From Anastrepha obliqua (lineage: Eukaryota; Arthropoda; Insecta; Diptera; Tephritidae): DNA of 64,000 nucleotides. Below are positions 53,311 to 63,740 of the stretch, one piece after another. Under the pieces are notes generated by a model. The model did not search any database. It saw nothing but the letters and a program-made list of their open reading frames with translations, and had not been told where the DNA came from. The stretch lies in the NCBI RefSeq assembly GCF_027943255.1, contig NC_072893.1, positions 18,622,001-18,686,000 on the forward strand, read 5' to 3'. Both the position numbers and the translations under genes were made by a program. Position 1 is the stretch's first letter; each line of letters begins with the position of its first letter.

Positions 53311-54237
53311 AAGGGTGTTTTTTTAGAGGTTAGGTTTTCAAGATGAAATAAAACGTATATAATTTAATGTTATGGCCAAGAATTTAGCTTTATTATAAAG
53401 ATAAGGGTTTGCCATTATGTTTTAAAAATGATTTCGGGCAAGTGGCCGCCGCGGCTGGCTCAAATAAATTCCAGCCGAGAGGCCCAATTTTCGACCACTT
53501 TTTGCAGCAATTGGGGCCGTATGTCAGCAATAACGCGCCGAATATTCTCTTCCAAGACGTCAATCGTCTCGGGCTTATCTGCGTAGACAAGCGACTTCAC
53601 ATAGCCCCACAAGAAATAGTCCAGCGGTGTTATATCGCACGATCTTGGAGGCCACGCCACAGGTCCACGGCACGAGATAATGCGCTCACCAAAAGTTTCC
53701 TTCAATAAATCGATTGTTGCGTTGGCTGTATGGCATGTGGCGCCGTCTTGTTGGAACCAAAGGTCGTCCACATCAACATCGTCCAATTCAGGCACGAAAA
53801 AGTCATTAATCATGGCTCTATAGCGCTCTCCATTGACTGTAACATTATGGCCGGCTTCATTTTTAAAGAAATATGGACCAATGATTCCCTCTGCCCATAG
53901 AGCACACCAAACAGTGACTTTTTGAGGATGTAACGGCGTCTCAGCAATGGCTTGTGGATTATGTTCACTCCAAATGCGACAATTTTGCTTATTGACATAG
54001 CCATTCAACCAAAAGTGAGCTTCATCGCTGAACAAAATTTTCTTCGATGCGTCGCGCGAACCGAATCATTATTTTCGTAATAAGTTTGCACGATTTGCAA
54101 ACGTTGTTCAGGTGTAAGTCTATTCATTATGAAATGGCAAACCAAACTGAGCATAACTCAAGTGACAGCTGTCAAAAAGACCATCTTCGAAAAAAGTAGT
54201 GCCAACTTGAAAACCTAACCTCTAAAAAAACAGCCTT
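53311..54237 (-). mobile_element. DD41D mariner, 927 bp, near-perfect TIRs
   Basis: Both ends read AAGGSTGTTTTTTTAGAGGT inward and continue through TAGGTTTTCAAG. They differ at about one of 32 positions. TA flanks both (53309-53310, 54238-54239). The transposase starts at the right. A deletion removes the region between the first helix-turn-helix and the first catalytic block. Confidence 0.9.
53402..54129 (-). pseudogene. DD41D transposase, catalytic domain nearly intact
   Basis: The text starts MNRLTPEQRLQIVQTYYENN, then DSVRATHR, and jumps with a frame change to KILFSDEAHFWLNGYVNKQN. The catalytic domain (54035-53460) is open: WFQQDGATCHTANATIDLLK carries the second aspartate, and SCDITPLDYFLWGYVKSLVY carries the third, 41 residues later. 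One TGA interrupts LEFI/ASRGGHLPEIIFKT just before the natural end. It therefore has all three catalytic aspartates, but lacks most of its DNA-binding region. Confidence 0.88.
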
Positions 54238-54239
54238 TA

Positions 54240-56257
54240 TATCACCTGGTGCCAGCTAACCTCCCTTAGCCTCAGTTATTCACTCCTAAGCTTCTCCTTG
54301 ATGAAGTATTGTCCCGTAGCAAGAAAGGGTTTGATGAAGCCGCAGACTTCCTTGCCAATAAGTCCGTTACGTCGATCCTAGTTCTACCCCTGTGTCTTGG
54401 GACTAAAATTAACAGGATACAATTGTGCATTCAAAACACATTCCATTTCTCAGTACACTGAAGGTCCAGTGAGGACTTAATCCCACAGAATGGCAGAGCA
54501 TTCAAGTGCCTATGCCTTCTGGTGTATTCGAGCCATCTTTCTACCAGTGCAAGAAATACTCCTGGAGCTCCCTTTCAAATGCAGGTGTATTCCAGTTTCG
54601 TCCAGTTCAATTCTGAACTTCTTTTCGATTTTGATGAATTCCATTTGCTTAGATGACATCACTTTTCCTTTACCGAAACCTTATCTAGTAATATTCAATA
54701 GGATACGCTTGGCTAATTGCTGAATAACTATGTGACGCGGTGACCCCTGGCTCTTTCAGAATAATATTTATATCCAGCAATGAGTTTAAGATTTTTGCCT
54801 ACTTTGAGTGCTTAGATAAATTATTTTTTATTTTTTATGATGTAAATAAATTTTATGAAAGATCTGCTAAGTGTTTTAGGTTCAAATTAAAGTATTATAT
54901 AATAAAAAGAAAAAGTTATTTCATTTTTAATTACATTCGTCACACTTTTCGACCTCTTCTCGTATATTTGCATACAAATACATACATATGTACATGCATA
55001 TGCATTTCCTCTTACGTATTTTTTGTGACATGTTTTTTCGATTAAAGTTGCTGTGTCATATCTGGGATTTTTATGATTCATGCTCGAGCGCACTAAACTG
55101 TGTCACTGTCGCTTTGCGCATACATACTTACATGGATATACGTATGAATAAATACAAATACTACTGATACTGTGATAATTGACAAGCCAGCTTGAAGTTT
55201 GCACTCATTCATTGCACACAACAGATTATTTCTGTGAATTATTCCGCCCTCAAAAAGCCGATATTTAATCAAATAATTGTGGCGGTTTACGCCAAAATAA
55301 TTAAATTTAATCACAATCCTTTTTACATAAATTTACAAAGCGTTTGAGCAAAAGTCTTCTATAAAAACATTGAACAAGCAGGGCGTGACAACAGGAAGTA
55401 GAATTTTAGTGTGTTTGATCTTCTTAGCATACATATCATATCGGAAATTATCGATTTTTTTGGATTAAAAAGTTTGGGCCTTAAAAACAATATATACATA
55501 AATTGATTTGAGGATTGCACTTTGACCTCATGGTCTTGTGTGCTCTCTACTCATCACAGTACCCCATCCAGTTTCTTTATCACACTCAATATAGAGCTGA
55601 GTTGGATTGAGCGTAAGTGCCTTTCTTCAGGTTGCAATTAGCCGAGGTGTCTCACCCTTCTCCACGCTATAGCGCTATATTCAAGGATAAGGTGTATTGG
55701 ATTCTCCTAATATTGGTCGCAGAAACGACAAGAATCAGTGGGCCATATCCCGATAATGTGCCGATGACTGCACAGTATGCAGCGGCTTGTGAGAATACCC
55801 GTGAGCATTCTCAATTAATCCTTTAGGAGGGTTATGAGTTTTCTAAACTAGTAAGGATTTCGCCTGGTGTAATTTGGTGGCAGCTAACCTCCCTTACACT
55901 ATGCTCTCCACTCCTAAGGCAAGGAAGAGCTGGGGTTCTATCAACGACGAGACCGCATCCTCAACAAAAAAATAATAATAATAAAAACAATAATAAGTTG
56001 CAGTTAGAGTAGAATATTTTCAAAAGGTTAATTTCTTAATTATTCTGAAACGCTTCATAGCTTGTTGTAACTGCCCTCCAAACTGGAGAGAAAGTTTACT
56101 TAAACTCTGCTTCATTGACTCATTGAAATTTTGGCAGATAACTTCAGATATGCATTTTATTTAGCGATACTTGGCTATTTTATTACTGAATTTAAACCAA
56201 TTTTTGTATAAAGAAGTAGGGAAGTGCTAAAATCGGTCCGAAAAAAATAAATATATA
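54240..56257. other. No gene; one short repeated block
   Basis: CAGCTAACCTCCCTTA with similar flanks (CCTGGTG before, CACTCCTAAG after) occurs near 54253 and again near 55883. It may be part of an unidentified LINE 3' end. Otherwise no feature is seen. Confidence 0.4.
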
Positions 56258-57560
56258 CATTCTGTCAAAAAAATATCGGGAATTGTCCATTTAAAAGGCG
56301 CGCGTTACGCATATGTCTAAATTTTTTTGCTGGAATATTGGTACAACTGTCTTCTATAGTGTCACAGAGTGTGAGCGTCATCTGTCAATTAGCTTGTTTT
56401 TGGCATTTAGTTATATCAGTCAACCGCAGGTGTGCTTGCGCCTTTCACTATGGATACAAATATCGAACAAAGAATTTGTCTTAAATTTTGGGTTTTGAAT
56501 GGGATTTCGTGTGCCGAATCGTTGAAAATGTTGCAGAACGCCTCTGGCGAGTGTGCTTTATCAAAACACACGGTCTACGAGTGGTATAACGCTTTTGTCC
56601 TGAGAAGTCCTGGAAAATTTGCCCCGATCTGGTCGCCCATCAACATCTTCAACGAGTGAAAACGTCGGCAAAGTCAAGGAAATGGTGCTGGGACACTATC
56701 ATTTAAATTTGAGCGAGATATCTCGTGACCTTAGCGTGTCTCACGAACCAATTGGCATATTTTACACCGTCAATTGCTCATGAGGCGCGTGGCTGCTCGA
56801 CTCGTTCCAAGAGAGTAAAATTTCTTTCAAAAAATTCATCGGAAGAAGGTGGCTGAAGACATGCTTGAGCAAGGGAATTCGGACCCAACGTTTATCCAGC
56901 GCCTCATAATAAGTGATAAGACGTGGGTATATGAGCCTGACATGCAAACCAGACAACAGACGGCTAAATGGCGCTATCTTCATGAGTCGAAACACAAAAA
57001 ACCACGTCAAAGTCGGTCAAAACTGAAAAGCATGCTACTCGTTTTCTTTGATTCTCATGGAGTTGTGCACTCGGAATCTCGAAATTCATTCCAAATGGTT
57101 CTACGGTAAATAAAGAATATTATTTGGATGTTATGCGATGTCTGAGAGAGAATGTGCGTAGGAAACGGCCCAATTTGTGGAAAGAAAACTCATAGATCTG
57201 GCACCGTCTGACAAGGCTCATATTGTGAAAATTTTTTTGACCAAAAACTCGACAAATATCATCACACAACCAACATATTCACGGGATTTAGCCCCCTGTG
57301 GCTTTTTACTTTTCCCAAAACTTAAAGTGTCATTCCGCGGACACGCTGTGAGTCGAAAGAGGCCATTAAGAAAAATTCGCTGAAGGAGCTGAAGAAGATC
57401 TTTTCAAACGCGTTTAAAGGGTGCTTTGATGACTGGACTAATCGTTGGCATATGTTTGTATTGCTTCAAATGGAGCCTATTTGGAAGTCGACAAAATAAA
57501 TTTTGATGATTAAACAATTCCGCGCTTTACTAAACAATTCCCAGTACTTTATTGACAGAA
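56258..57560 (+). mobile_element. DD34D-type mariner, degenerate, with TIRs
   Basis: The left end CATTCTGTCAAAAAAATATC continues to GGGAATTGT. The right end, inverted, reads TTCTGTCAATAAAGTACTGG and GAATTGT. TA flanks both (56256-56257, 57561-57562). The length is normal for mariner. Confidence 0.82.
56451..57500 (+). pseudogene. Mariner transposase with several frameshifts
   Basis: The ATG at 56451 gives MDTNIEQRICLKFWVLNGIS, then CAESLKMLQNASGE and HTVYEWYNAF, the first helix-turn-helix. KEMVLGHYHLNLSEISRDL-like text follows in another frame. From 56849 EDMLEQGNSDPTFIQRLIIS and DKTWVYEPDMQTRQQTAKW stand where relatives have TGDETWVY, so the first aspartate is retained in SDKTW. KPRQSRSKLKSMLLVFFDSH follows. 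The second block is broken near 57220 (AHIVKIFLTKNSTNIITQ). TYSRDLAPCGFLLFPKLKVS has G where the third aspartate is expected (PCDF). It is inactive. Confidence 0.85.
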
Positions 57561-57603
57561 TATGAATACTTATACAACTATGGACAGAGAAATAGAGCAC
57601 TTC

Positions 57604-59517
57604 TTCTTCTTCTTCTTAATTGGCGCTATAACCGCTTACGCGATTTTGGCCGAGTTTAACAAAGCGCGCCAGTCGTTTCTTTCTCGTGCTAACCGGCGCC
57701 AATTGGACACACCAAGTGAAGCCAAGTCCTTCTCCACCTGATCTTTCCAACGCAGAGGAGGCCTTCCTCTTCCTCTACTACCACCAGCTGGTACCGCATC
57801 GAATACTTTCAGTGCCGGAGCGTTTGTATCCATTCGGACGACATGACCCAGCCAACGTAGCCGCTGGATCTTTATTCGCTGTGCTATGTCTATGTCGTCG
57901 TAAAGCTCATACAGCTCATCGTTCCATCGTCTGCGATATTCGCCGTTGCCAACGTGCAAAGGTCCAAAAATCTTGCGCAGAATCTTTCTCTCAAACACTC
58001 CAAGCGTCGCTTCATCGGATGTTGTCATCGTCCAAGCTTCTGCGCCATACGTAAGGACGGGCATGATGAGAGTCTTGTAGAGTGTTAGTTTTGTTCGACG
58101 AGAGAGGACTTTACTGCTCAGTTGCCTACTTAGTCCAAAGTAGCACTTGTTGGCAAGAGAGATTCTACGTTGGATTTCAAGGCTGACATTGTTATCGGTG
58201 TTAATGCTGGTTCCTAAATAGACGAAGTCTTTTACAACCTCGAAATTATAACTGTCTACAGTGACGTGGGTGCCGATACGCGAGTGCGCCGACTGTTTGT
58301 TTGAAGACAGGAGGTACTTCGTTTTGTCCTCGTTCACCACCAAACCCATTCGCTTTGCCTCTTTATCCAGTTTGGAGAAGGCAGAACTAACAGCGCGGTT
58401 GTTAAGGCCGATGATGTCAATATCATCGGCATACGCCAACAATTGTACGCTCTTATAAAAAATTGTGCCTGAGCGATTAAGTTCTGCGGCTCGTACGATG
58501 CTCTCCAACATCAGGTTAAAGAAGTCACACGACAGCGAGTCACCCTGTCTGAAACCTCGTTTGGTATCAAACGGCTCGGAGAGGTCCTTCCCAATTCTGA
58601 CGGCGCTGCTGGTGTTGAGCAACGTCATCCTACATAGCCGTATTAGTTTTGCGGGGATACCAAATTCAGACATCGCGGCATACAGGTAACTCCTTTCCGT
58701 ACTGTCGAATGCAGCTTTGAAGTCGACGAAAAGATGGTGCGTGTCGATTCTTCTTTCATGGGTCTTTTCCAAGATTTGGCGTATTGTGAATATTTGGTCG
58801 ATGGTAGACTTTCCAGGTCTGAAGCCACACTGATAAGGTCCAATCAGTTGGTTGACGGTGGGCTTCAGCCTTTCACACAATACGCTCGCTAGAACCTTAT
58901 AGGCGATATTTAGAAGACTAATCCCGCGGTAATTGGCACAAATTGCAGGATCGCCCTTCTTATGGATTGGGCAGAGCACACTTAAATTCCAATCGGCAGG
59001 CATGCTTTCATCCGACCATATTTTGCATAGGAGCTGATGCATGCACCTTACCAGCTCCTCGCCGCCATGTTTGAATAGCTCAGCCGGCAGTCCGTCGGCG
59101 CCCGCGGCTTTGTTGTTCTTTAGCCGCGTTATCGCTATTCTCACCTCGTCATGATCGGGTAGCGGAACGACAATTCCGTCGTCAACGATTGGGGTATCGG
59201 GATCTTCACTTTCTCGGTGACATGCGCAGCTGTCACTGTTTAATAGGTTCGAGAAGTGTTCCCTCCATAATCTAAGATTGCTCTGTACGTCAGTCACCAG
59301 TTCGCCGTCTTTGTTCTTACAGGAAAACGCCCCGGTCTTGAAACCTTCTGTAAGCCGCCGAACTTTCTGGTAGAATTTTCGGGCGTTGTTCCTGTTGGCC
59401 AGCATCTCAAGCTCTTCGCACTCACGTATTTCGGCCTCTCGTTTCTTCTTTCGGATAATACGTCTCTCTTCCTTTTTCAGCTCTCTGTAGCGATCCCACA
59501 TGGCTCGCGTTGCGGCC
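57604..59517 (-). mobile_element. RTE-clade LINE, 5'-truncated, with 9 bp target-site duplication
   Basis: GAGCACTTC stands at 57595-57603 and again at 59518-59526. The 3' end is a (GAA)n-type tail (TTC repeats on the plus strand), preceded by GCGCCAATTA (57617-57626 on the minus strand), 18 bases, and CTCGGCCAAA (57645-57654). The 5' end is truncated in the linker after the endonuclease. It overlaps the 28.8 kb copy. Confidence 0.92.
57636..59501 (-). CDS. RTE reverse transcriptase, 621 open codons, 5'-truncated
   Basis: This reverse transcriptase would copy LINE RNA into the nicked target. In order: the linker to about residue 120, KAAGADGLPAELFKHGG (131-147), ICANYRGISLLNIAYKVLA (187-205), FRPGKSTIDQIF (227-238), the catalytic FVDFKAAFDS (258-267), RQGDSLSCDFFNLML (318-332), LLAYADDIDIIG with the active-site D359 and D360 (354-365), and GLVVNEDKTKYLL (386-398). 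The C-terminus has RKILRKIFGP and GRPPLRWKDQVEKDL. No stop or frameshift is seen. The ATG at 59501 is an internal methionine that became first by truncation. A complete protein would have the endonuclease in front, so this copy is not autonomous. Confidence 0.92.
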   Translation of the reverse strand: MWDRYRELKKEERRIIRKKKREAEIRECEELEMLANRNNARKFYQKVRRLTEGFKTGAFSCKNKDGELVTDVQSNLRLWREHFSNLLNSDSCACHRESEDPDTPIVDDGIVVPLPDHDEVRIAITRLKNNKAAGADGLPAELFKHGGEELVRCMHQLLCKIWSDESMPADWNLSVLCPIHKKGDPAICANYRGISLLNIAYKVLASVLCERLKPTVNQLIGPYQCGFRPGKSTIDQIFTIRQILEKTHERRIDTHHLFVDFKAAFDSTERSYLYAAMSEFGIPAKLIRLCRMTLLNTSSAVRIGKDLSEPFDTKRGFRQGDSLSCDFFNLMLESIVRAAELNRSGTIFYKSVQLLAYADDIDIIGLNNRAVSSAFSKLDKEAKRMGLVVNEDKTKYLLSSNKQSAHSRIGTHVTVDSYNFEVVKDFVYLGTSINTDNNVSLEIQRRISLANKCYFGLSRQLSSKVLSRRTKLTLYKTLIMPVLTYGAEAWTMTTSDEATLGVFERKILRKIFGPLHVGNGEYRRRWNDELYELYDDIDIAQRIKIQRLRWLGHVVRMDTNAPALKVFDAVPAGGSRGRGRPPLRWKDQVEKDLASLGVSNWRRLARERNDWRALLNSAKIA

Positions 59518-59574
59518 GAGCACTTCAGATTATCAAAAAAAGAGGTTGTCTGTAAAGTCGGTTTACTGACGATA

Positions 59575-60035
59575 GTTTAACGTGATAACGTCATAAGAAA
59601 ATACTGATTGAATGGTTGCATTTTTCAAAAGAAAATTTTAATTTTATTTATTTGATAGATATTTTGTATGGATATAGAGAATGAGGTTACATTAACATAA
59701 CATAATATACTTTAACATAACATAACATAACATAACATAACATAACATAACATAACGTAACATAACATAACATAACATAACATAACATAACATAACATAA
59801 CATAACATAACATAACATAACATAACATAACATAACATAACATAACATAACATAACATAACATAACATAACATAACATAACATAACATAACATAATATAA
59901 CACAACATAACATAACATATCATAACATAACATGCTGTTCAAGCAAGGTAACGGCGCATGAGCAAGATAACGACGCATTTTTTGGTGCGTGCAGCCGGCT
60001 ACATAGAATTATAAGACGTTATCACGTCAAAAAAT
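59575..60035 (+). repeat. Candidate element with TGACGTGATAACGTC ends around a microsatellite
   Basis: AACGTGATAACGTCATAAG at 59579-59597 faces the inverted TTATAAGACGTTATCACGTC at 60011-60030. The right end also includes GGTGCGTGCAGCCGGCTACA, which is found at 60.4 kb and, inverted, at 23.0 kb. The left end matches only for about 18 bp. No coding sequence is present. Confidence 0.5.
59692..59932 (+). repeat. (CATAA)n microsatellite, about 48 units
   Basis: The five-base unit repeats almost without interruption over about 240 bp, with a few variants (CGTAA, CATAT). All ORFs reading MLCYV here are artefacts of this repeat. Confidence 0.97.
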
Positions 60036-60275
60036 AATAATAATATTAAAACAACAGGTATTATTAACAAACTTGGTTTTATTTTAAATTCTTCAAGTAA
60101 ATCAAATTAATAATAATCAATAAGAAGGCATATGCAAATACAAATACGTGAATTTATATATGTACATATACGCATATACATACATATATACGCTCACTTA
60201 AGTAGGAGAGAGCAAGATGTCGAACGTTGCCGTTCGTTTGCTTTGTTCGTTCCGCGCTTTCGTTTGCAGTTCATT

Positions 60276-60394
60276 CAAGGTAACGGCAATGAGCAAGGTA
60301 ACGACAAATGAGCAAGGTAACGGCAATGAGCAAGGTAACACTAATGAGCAAGGTAACGACAATGAGCAAGGTAACACTAATGAGCAAGGTAACG
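60276..60394 (+). repeat. 18 bp minisatellite, about 6.5 units
   Basis: The unit CAAGGTAACGGCAATGAG alternates with variants CAAGGTAACACTAATGAG and CAAGGTAACGACAATGAG. It is a multiple of three, so it produces an open EQGNxN reading frame without evidence of a gene. The related sequence CAAGGTAACGGCGCATGAG occurs at 59943, in the neighbouring element. Confidence 0.93.
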
Positions 60395-60456
60395 ACACAT
60401 TTTTTCGTGCGTGCAGCCTGTTAAATCGAATTATAAAACGTTATCACGTCAAAAGC
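60391..60456 (+). repeat. Terminal sequence shared with 59962-60030 and 22994-23070
   Basis: ACGACACATTTTTTCGTGCG, then GTGCAGCCTGTTAAATCGAA and ACGTTATCACGTC follow the same order as the right end of the 59.6-60.0 kb element. The three copies are 75-85% alike by eye. Confidence 0.7.
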
Positions 60457-60582
60457 ACAAATAACAATTCATACATATATACAATTATAAGGAGCTCGAA
60501 AAATTGCCGCGCCACAGTCGCTAAAAGCCCCTTTCACATAACGAAAATAAACTAAATATCTGTATTTCATGTAATCTTAATT

Positions 60583-61262
60583 GTCTCTCTCTCTCTCTCA
60601 TAGCTTCACAGTCTGTAGTGGACCATAGCTTCATCAACAATAGTCCTCCAATTCAGTCTCTCTCTTGCCTCATTTTATCCAATTACGAACGCTCATCGCT
60701 TTTAAGTCCGCTTCTATGTCATCAAGCCATCTCTTTCTTGGTCGGCCTATCTTTCTTCCTATAATTGGACGCAAAGTAAACACCCTTTTTTGGATTCTTT
60801 CGTTGGGCATTCTTATGATCCGGTGCGCTTTAATAAATCATATTACATTTTCACCACCAATAAGGTTTTCAATTTCATCGTTATAACGGATACGATACGT
60901 GCCGTGTTCGAGCCGAATAGGATCGTTTTGATTGATTGATTTGATTTGATTTTTCTCAATTTGGTTCTTTCGAATCGCAAGGGCTGGTTAATATAATTAA
61001 CTTTAGGAAATTTAGCACCATAAGTAAGAACCGGACGTATCAAAATTTTATATATTTTGATTTTCTGCATTCGTGATAAAACCTTTGATCTGAACAATTT
61101 TATATTTGCATAGTACGTCTTATTATTATTAGCAATTTCAATCTTAATTGTACCAATTTTATGTAAAGTGTATGCGGAAATATAAAAGTAGATTTTATAA
61201 GCAGCGCTTCGTCTGTTTGGCCCTTTACGTTTATTGCCTGGCAAATGCCGATAAAATTCGAT
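60583..61262 (-). pseudogene. RTE-type LINE, reverse transcriptase C-terminus
   Basis: The minus-strand frame 61244-60843 has NKTYYANIKLFRSKVLSRMQ, then KIKIYKILIRPVLTYGAKF. A following frame has HIIRMPNERIQKRV-like text near 60815 and GRKIGRPRKRWLDDIEADLK near 60740. The order (YFANLKLL, LIRPVLTYG, GRPRKRW-DDIE-DL) matches the C-terminal region of RTE-type reverse transcriptases, but of a family distinct from the 57.6 kb copy. The 3' tail runs into (GA)n, seen as (CT)n on the plus strand at 60585-60600. Confidence 0.75.
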
Positions 61263-61792
61263 TAAAAGAATTGGTGTGTGACCGATGAGGCTCGTGTTTT
61301 AAAAGCTGTGATTACCGTTTGAGTCAGACTCAAAATCAGATCGAAACCACTTGCCAACCAAATACAAAAAAGAAAAAAAATCAAAATAAATTGAGACATT
61401 TAAAATTTAGTCGCGCAAAAATTTACAGCTGATGAAGCATAAATTTTCACAGCTATTTCAGTGGTGATCTTCATTTGGGGCCACTACTACCAAACCAAAT
61501 TTTCTATCCATATTTAGTATACTCGTATGGTGCACAATCATACATCCGGGTATGAACCCTGCAGGAAAAACTTTAATTAGTGAAAAAATTGGTTGCTCAG
61601 GTGCTACTTAGTTCTGGTTCGCGCATTAGCGACGTGGTGAGTTCGAAAATAATATTTTTTGTTTTCAAATGCAATGAATGTAAGCCATTTTTGTATTCAT
61701 TTCTTTATTTGTTTATTGGAGTAAAAATTATTCAAGAAAAACTAATTTCATACGCACTATTTCAGATGTTTTAACAAAGAACATAACAATAA
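61263..61792. other. No gene recognised
   Basis: Unassigned A/T-rich DNA between a LINE fragment and a foldback element. Confidence 0.35.
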
Positions 61793-62639
61793 CATTGTGC
61801 GACAGTGATTTTATACTTTTATGGAGGCCTAGTACAACGTGTAGGTATAGTAAAACTAAGAAAAATGGTATAGGAGAAATTTCCTATACACCCCCAAAAT
61901 CTCATTTTATGGCCATTAAACCGTTTTTCAGTAGGTTGATGACAAATGTACCGTACCATACTAAACTAAAAACGGCCGTTTCCAATGCATTTTTAAGTTT
62001 GGAACCAGTTCCATTGTGTACTGCACCGTACCGCACCGTACCATACCGTACAGTGCTGCACTGCACAATACTCCAATAAATATTATGTGTTTATAATGAC
62101 ACTTGTTATCATTTTCATGCTTCAAACGCATACCAAATCTCGTAGTAAAAAAAAAAGAAAAAATCTCAAAACCCACACAACTCTATTAATTTTAACTCAA
62201 TTACAGTCAAATATAGCTCATTCGACGCAAAATTAAATTTACTATAACAGTAGTGTACTAAAAAAAATCCTCAATATCGGATAATATCGTAAAAATTATG
62301 TCAAAGTTGAAAAAATAGAGAAAAAATAAAAAAAATCCCAATACTTCCGCCTACAGTCTCGTCAGTTGTCATTTCAGAAAAATTGTCAACACACTGTCAA
62401 AAAGGCTTGTTTTTGTTCTTTCGAACTAAAAAAACAAATTCGAAATCGGATGGAAATTGGCGAAATTAGGAGTGATTCTTCACATCAACCTACTGAAAAA
62501 CGGTTTTATGGCCATAAAATGAGATTTTGGGGGTGTATTGGAAATTTCTCCTATACCATTTTGTTTAGTTTTTCTATAGCCACAAGTTGAGCTAGGTCTC
62601 CATAAAAGTATATTTAATTTTTTTTTTTGTCACACAGTG
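61793..62639. mobile_element. Foldback-type element, 847 bp, arms about 150 bp
   Basis: The arms 61793-61942 and 62482-62639 are inverted copies: CATTGTGCGACA/CACTGTGTGACA at the tips, then TACTTTTATGGAG, AAAATGGTATAGGAGAAATT, CACCCCCAAAATCTCATTTT and GTTTTTCAGTAGGTTGATG. No transposase lies between them. The centre contains a short run of CCGTACC-type repeats (62025-62050). The CACTGTG tip recalls Transib-type ends, but no 5 bp duplication supports that. Confidence 0.85.
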
Positions 62640-63058
62640 TAATCATAGGCAAAAATATAACTAAACATACCATATAAGATTATTTATAGGCATAATTAAG
62701 AAGTTTATTGAACGAGTTTTTACAAGAAGCATAGTCAATCCCAATAGTTTAGTAAATAGTACTCTGTTGGATCAGAGCTCTCCTGACGGGTGCATTTCTG
62801 GCATACAGAGGGAGGAGCAATCCACAACACCTTGAATAACATCAAACCCGAAAGATATAGATCGCCGACACCGCAAAGGCTTCAAATTGATAAGCAGGGA
62901 TCTAGATTAGTATGAGGGTATGAGAGGGTTATGAAAACGAAGAGAACGTGAAACAAAAACAATGACAACTTTCTGGATACATTCAATTCGAGTTATGTGT
63001 AAGGGGTTATGTGTTGTGCGGTCTCCAAACGAAGGATGGAACGAACAAATGTTGTGTA
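62640..63058. other. No gene recognised
   Basis: Unassigned DNA. Confidence 0.35.
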
Positions 63059-63740
63059 ACACATGGGCTGAAAAGTCCGGAGTCTAACAAAGGAAACACT
63101 TTTTTTGTTCAAAATTAGCTTCATTCATCAACGTAATTTCCATCAGGAACAACGCAATCATTCCAGCGCCACTCTAACATTTTAGTACCAAAATAGGCCT
63201 AAGCTTCAGCGATAACCTCTTCATTCGAGTAAAATTTCTTACTGTCAAGCAACTTCTTTAGGTCTGCGAACAGCCAGTTGTCGCTGGGAGCCAAATCTGG
63301 CCAATACGGTGGTTGTGGGAGTAATTCTAAGTTATGTTCGTGTAGTTTTGCCATTGCTTTGTCATCATCAACACGTTCTTCCTTTTGGGGAACAGGGTGC
63401 AATCGGGCACTCACTTTGAACTGAGCTTTCTCATAGTCAAATGCTCATGCAATATAAAGCCAACCTTTCTTTTGATATCTTCACGATGTCAGCGAACTCA
63501 TGCAATTTCGCTTTTTGATCATTCAAAAGTATTTTGTGGATTTATTTGATATTTTCTGGTGTTACCGCCTCATTTGGACTCCACTGCGTTGTGCATCATT
63601 ACATCATCGGTGTCTCTACGACCACGTTTGAAGTCAGCAAACCATCGGTTTCTTGTTGTTTCTAATGAAGCAGAGTCTCTATAACCCTCTTCAAGCCACT
63701 GCTTCGCTTGAACGGTATTTTTTCGCATCTTCAGTCCATG
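63059..63740 (-). pseudogene. Himar-like (irritans-type) mariner remnant
   Basis: At 63059-63095 the plus strand has ACACATGGGCTGAAAAGTCC then GGAGTCTAACAAAGG, a variant of the Himar-type terminal repeat. On the minus strand, from about 63740, KMRKNTVQAKQWLEEGYRDS and NRWFADFKRGRRDTDDV give the N-terminal domain. MRKLSSK then follows near 63440. Segment 63414-63199 reads DDDKAMAKLHEHNLELLPQP, then PYWPDLAPSDNWLFADLKKL and YSNEEVIAEA; after a stop, YFGTKM and GNYVDE end it. The third aspartate (PSD) is present. The first aspartate block and the HDNA block are deleted. The right terminus was not found. Confidence 0.85.

Noticed and set aside
59692..59932. Telomeric repeat
   Set aside because: The pentamer is not a known dipteran telomere motif, and the array is interstitial between transposons.
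59687..59978. MLCYV-repeat ORFs
   Set aside because: They are readings of the (CATAA)n microsatellite in several frames.
60276..60394. CRISPR-like repeat array
   Set aside because: Units are contiguous with no unique spacers, and the context is eukaryotic.
60217..60555. ORF with EQGNGN/EQGNTN protein repeats
   Set aside because: It is the translation of an 18 bp minisatellite whose unit is divisible by three; the flanks are unrelated to any gene.
61793..62639. Transib assignment from CACTGTG tips
   Set aside because: The expected 5 bp duplication is absent and no transposase is present; the resemblance is only seven bases.
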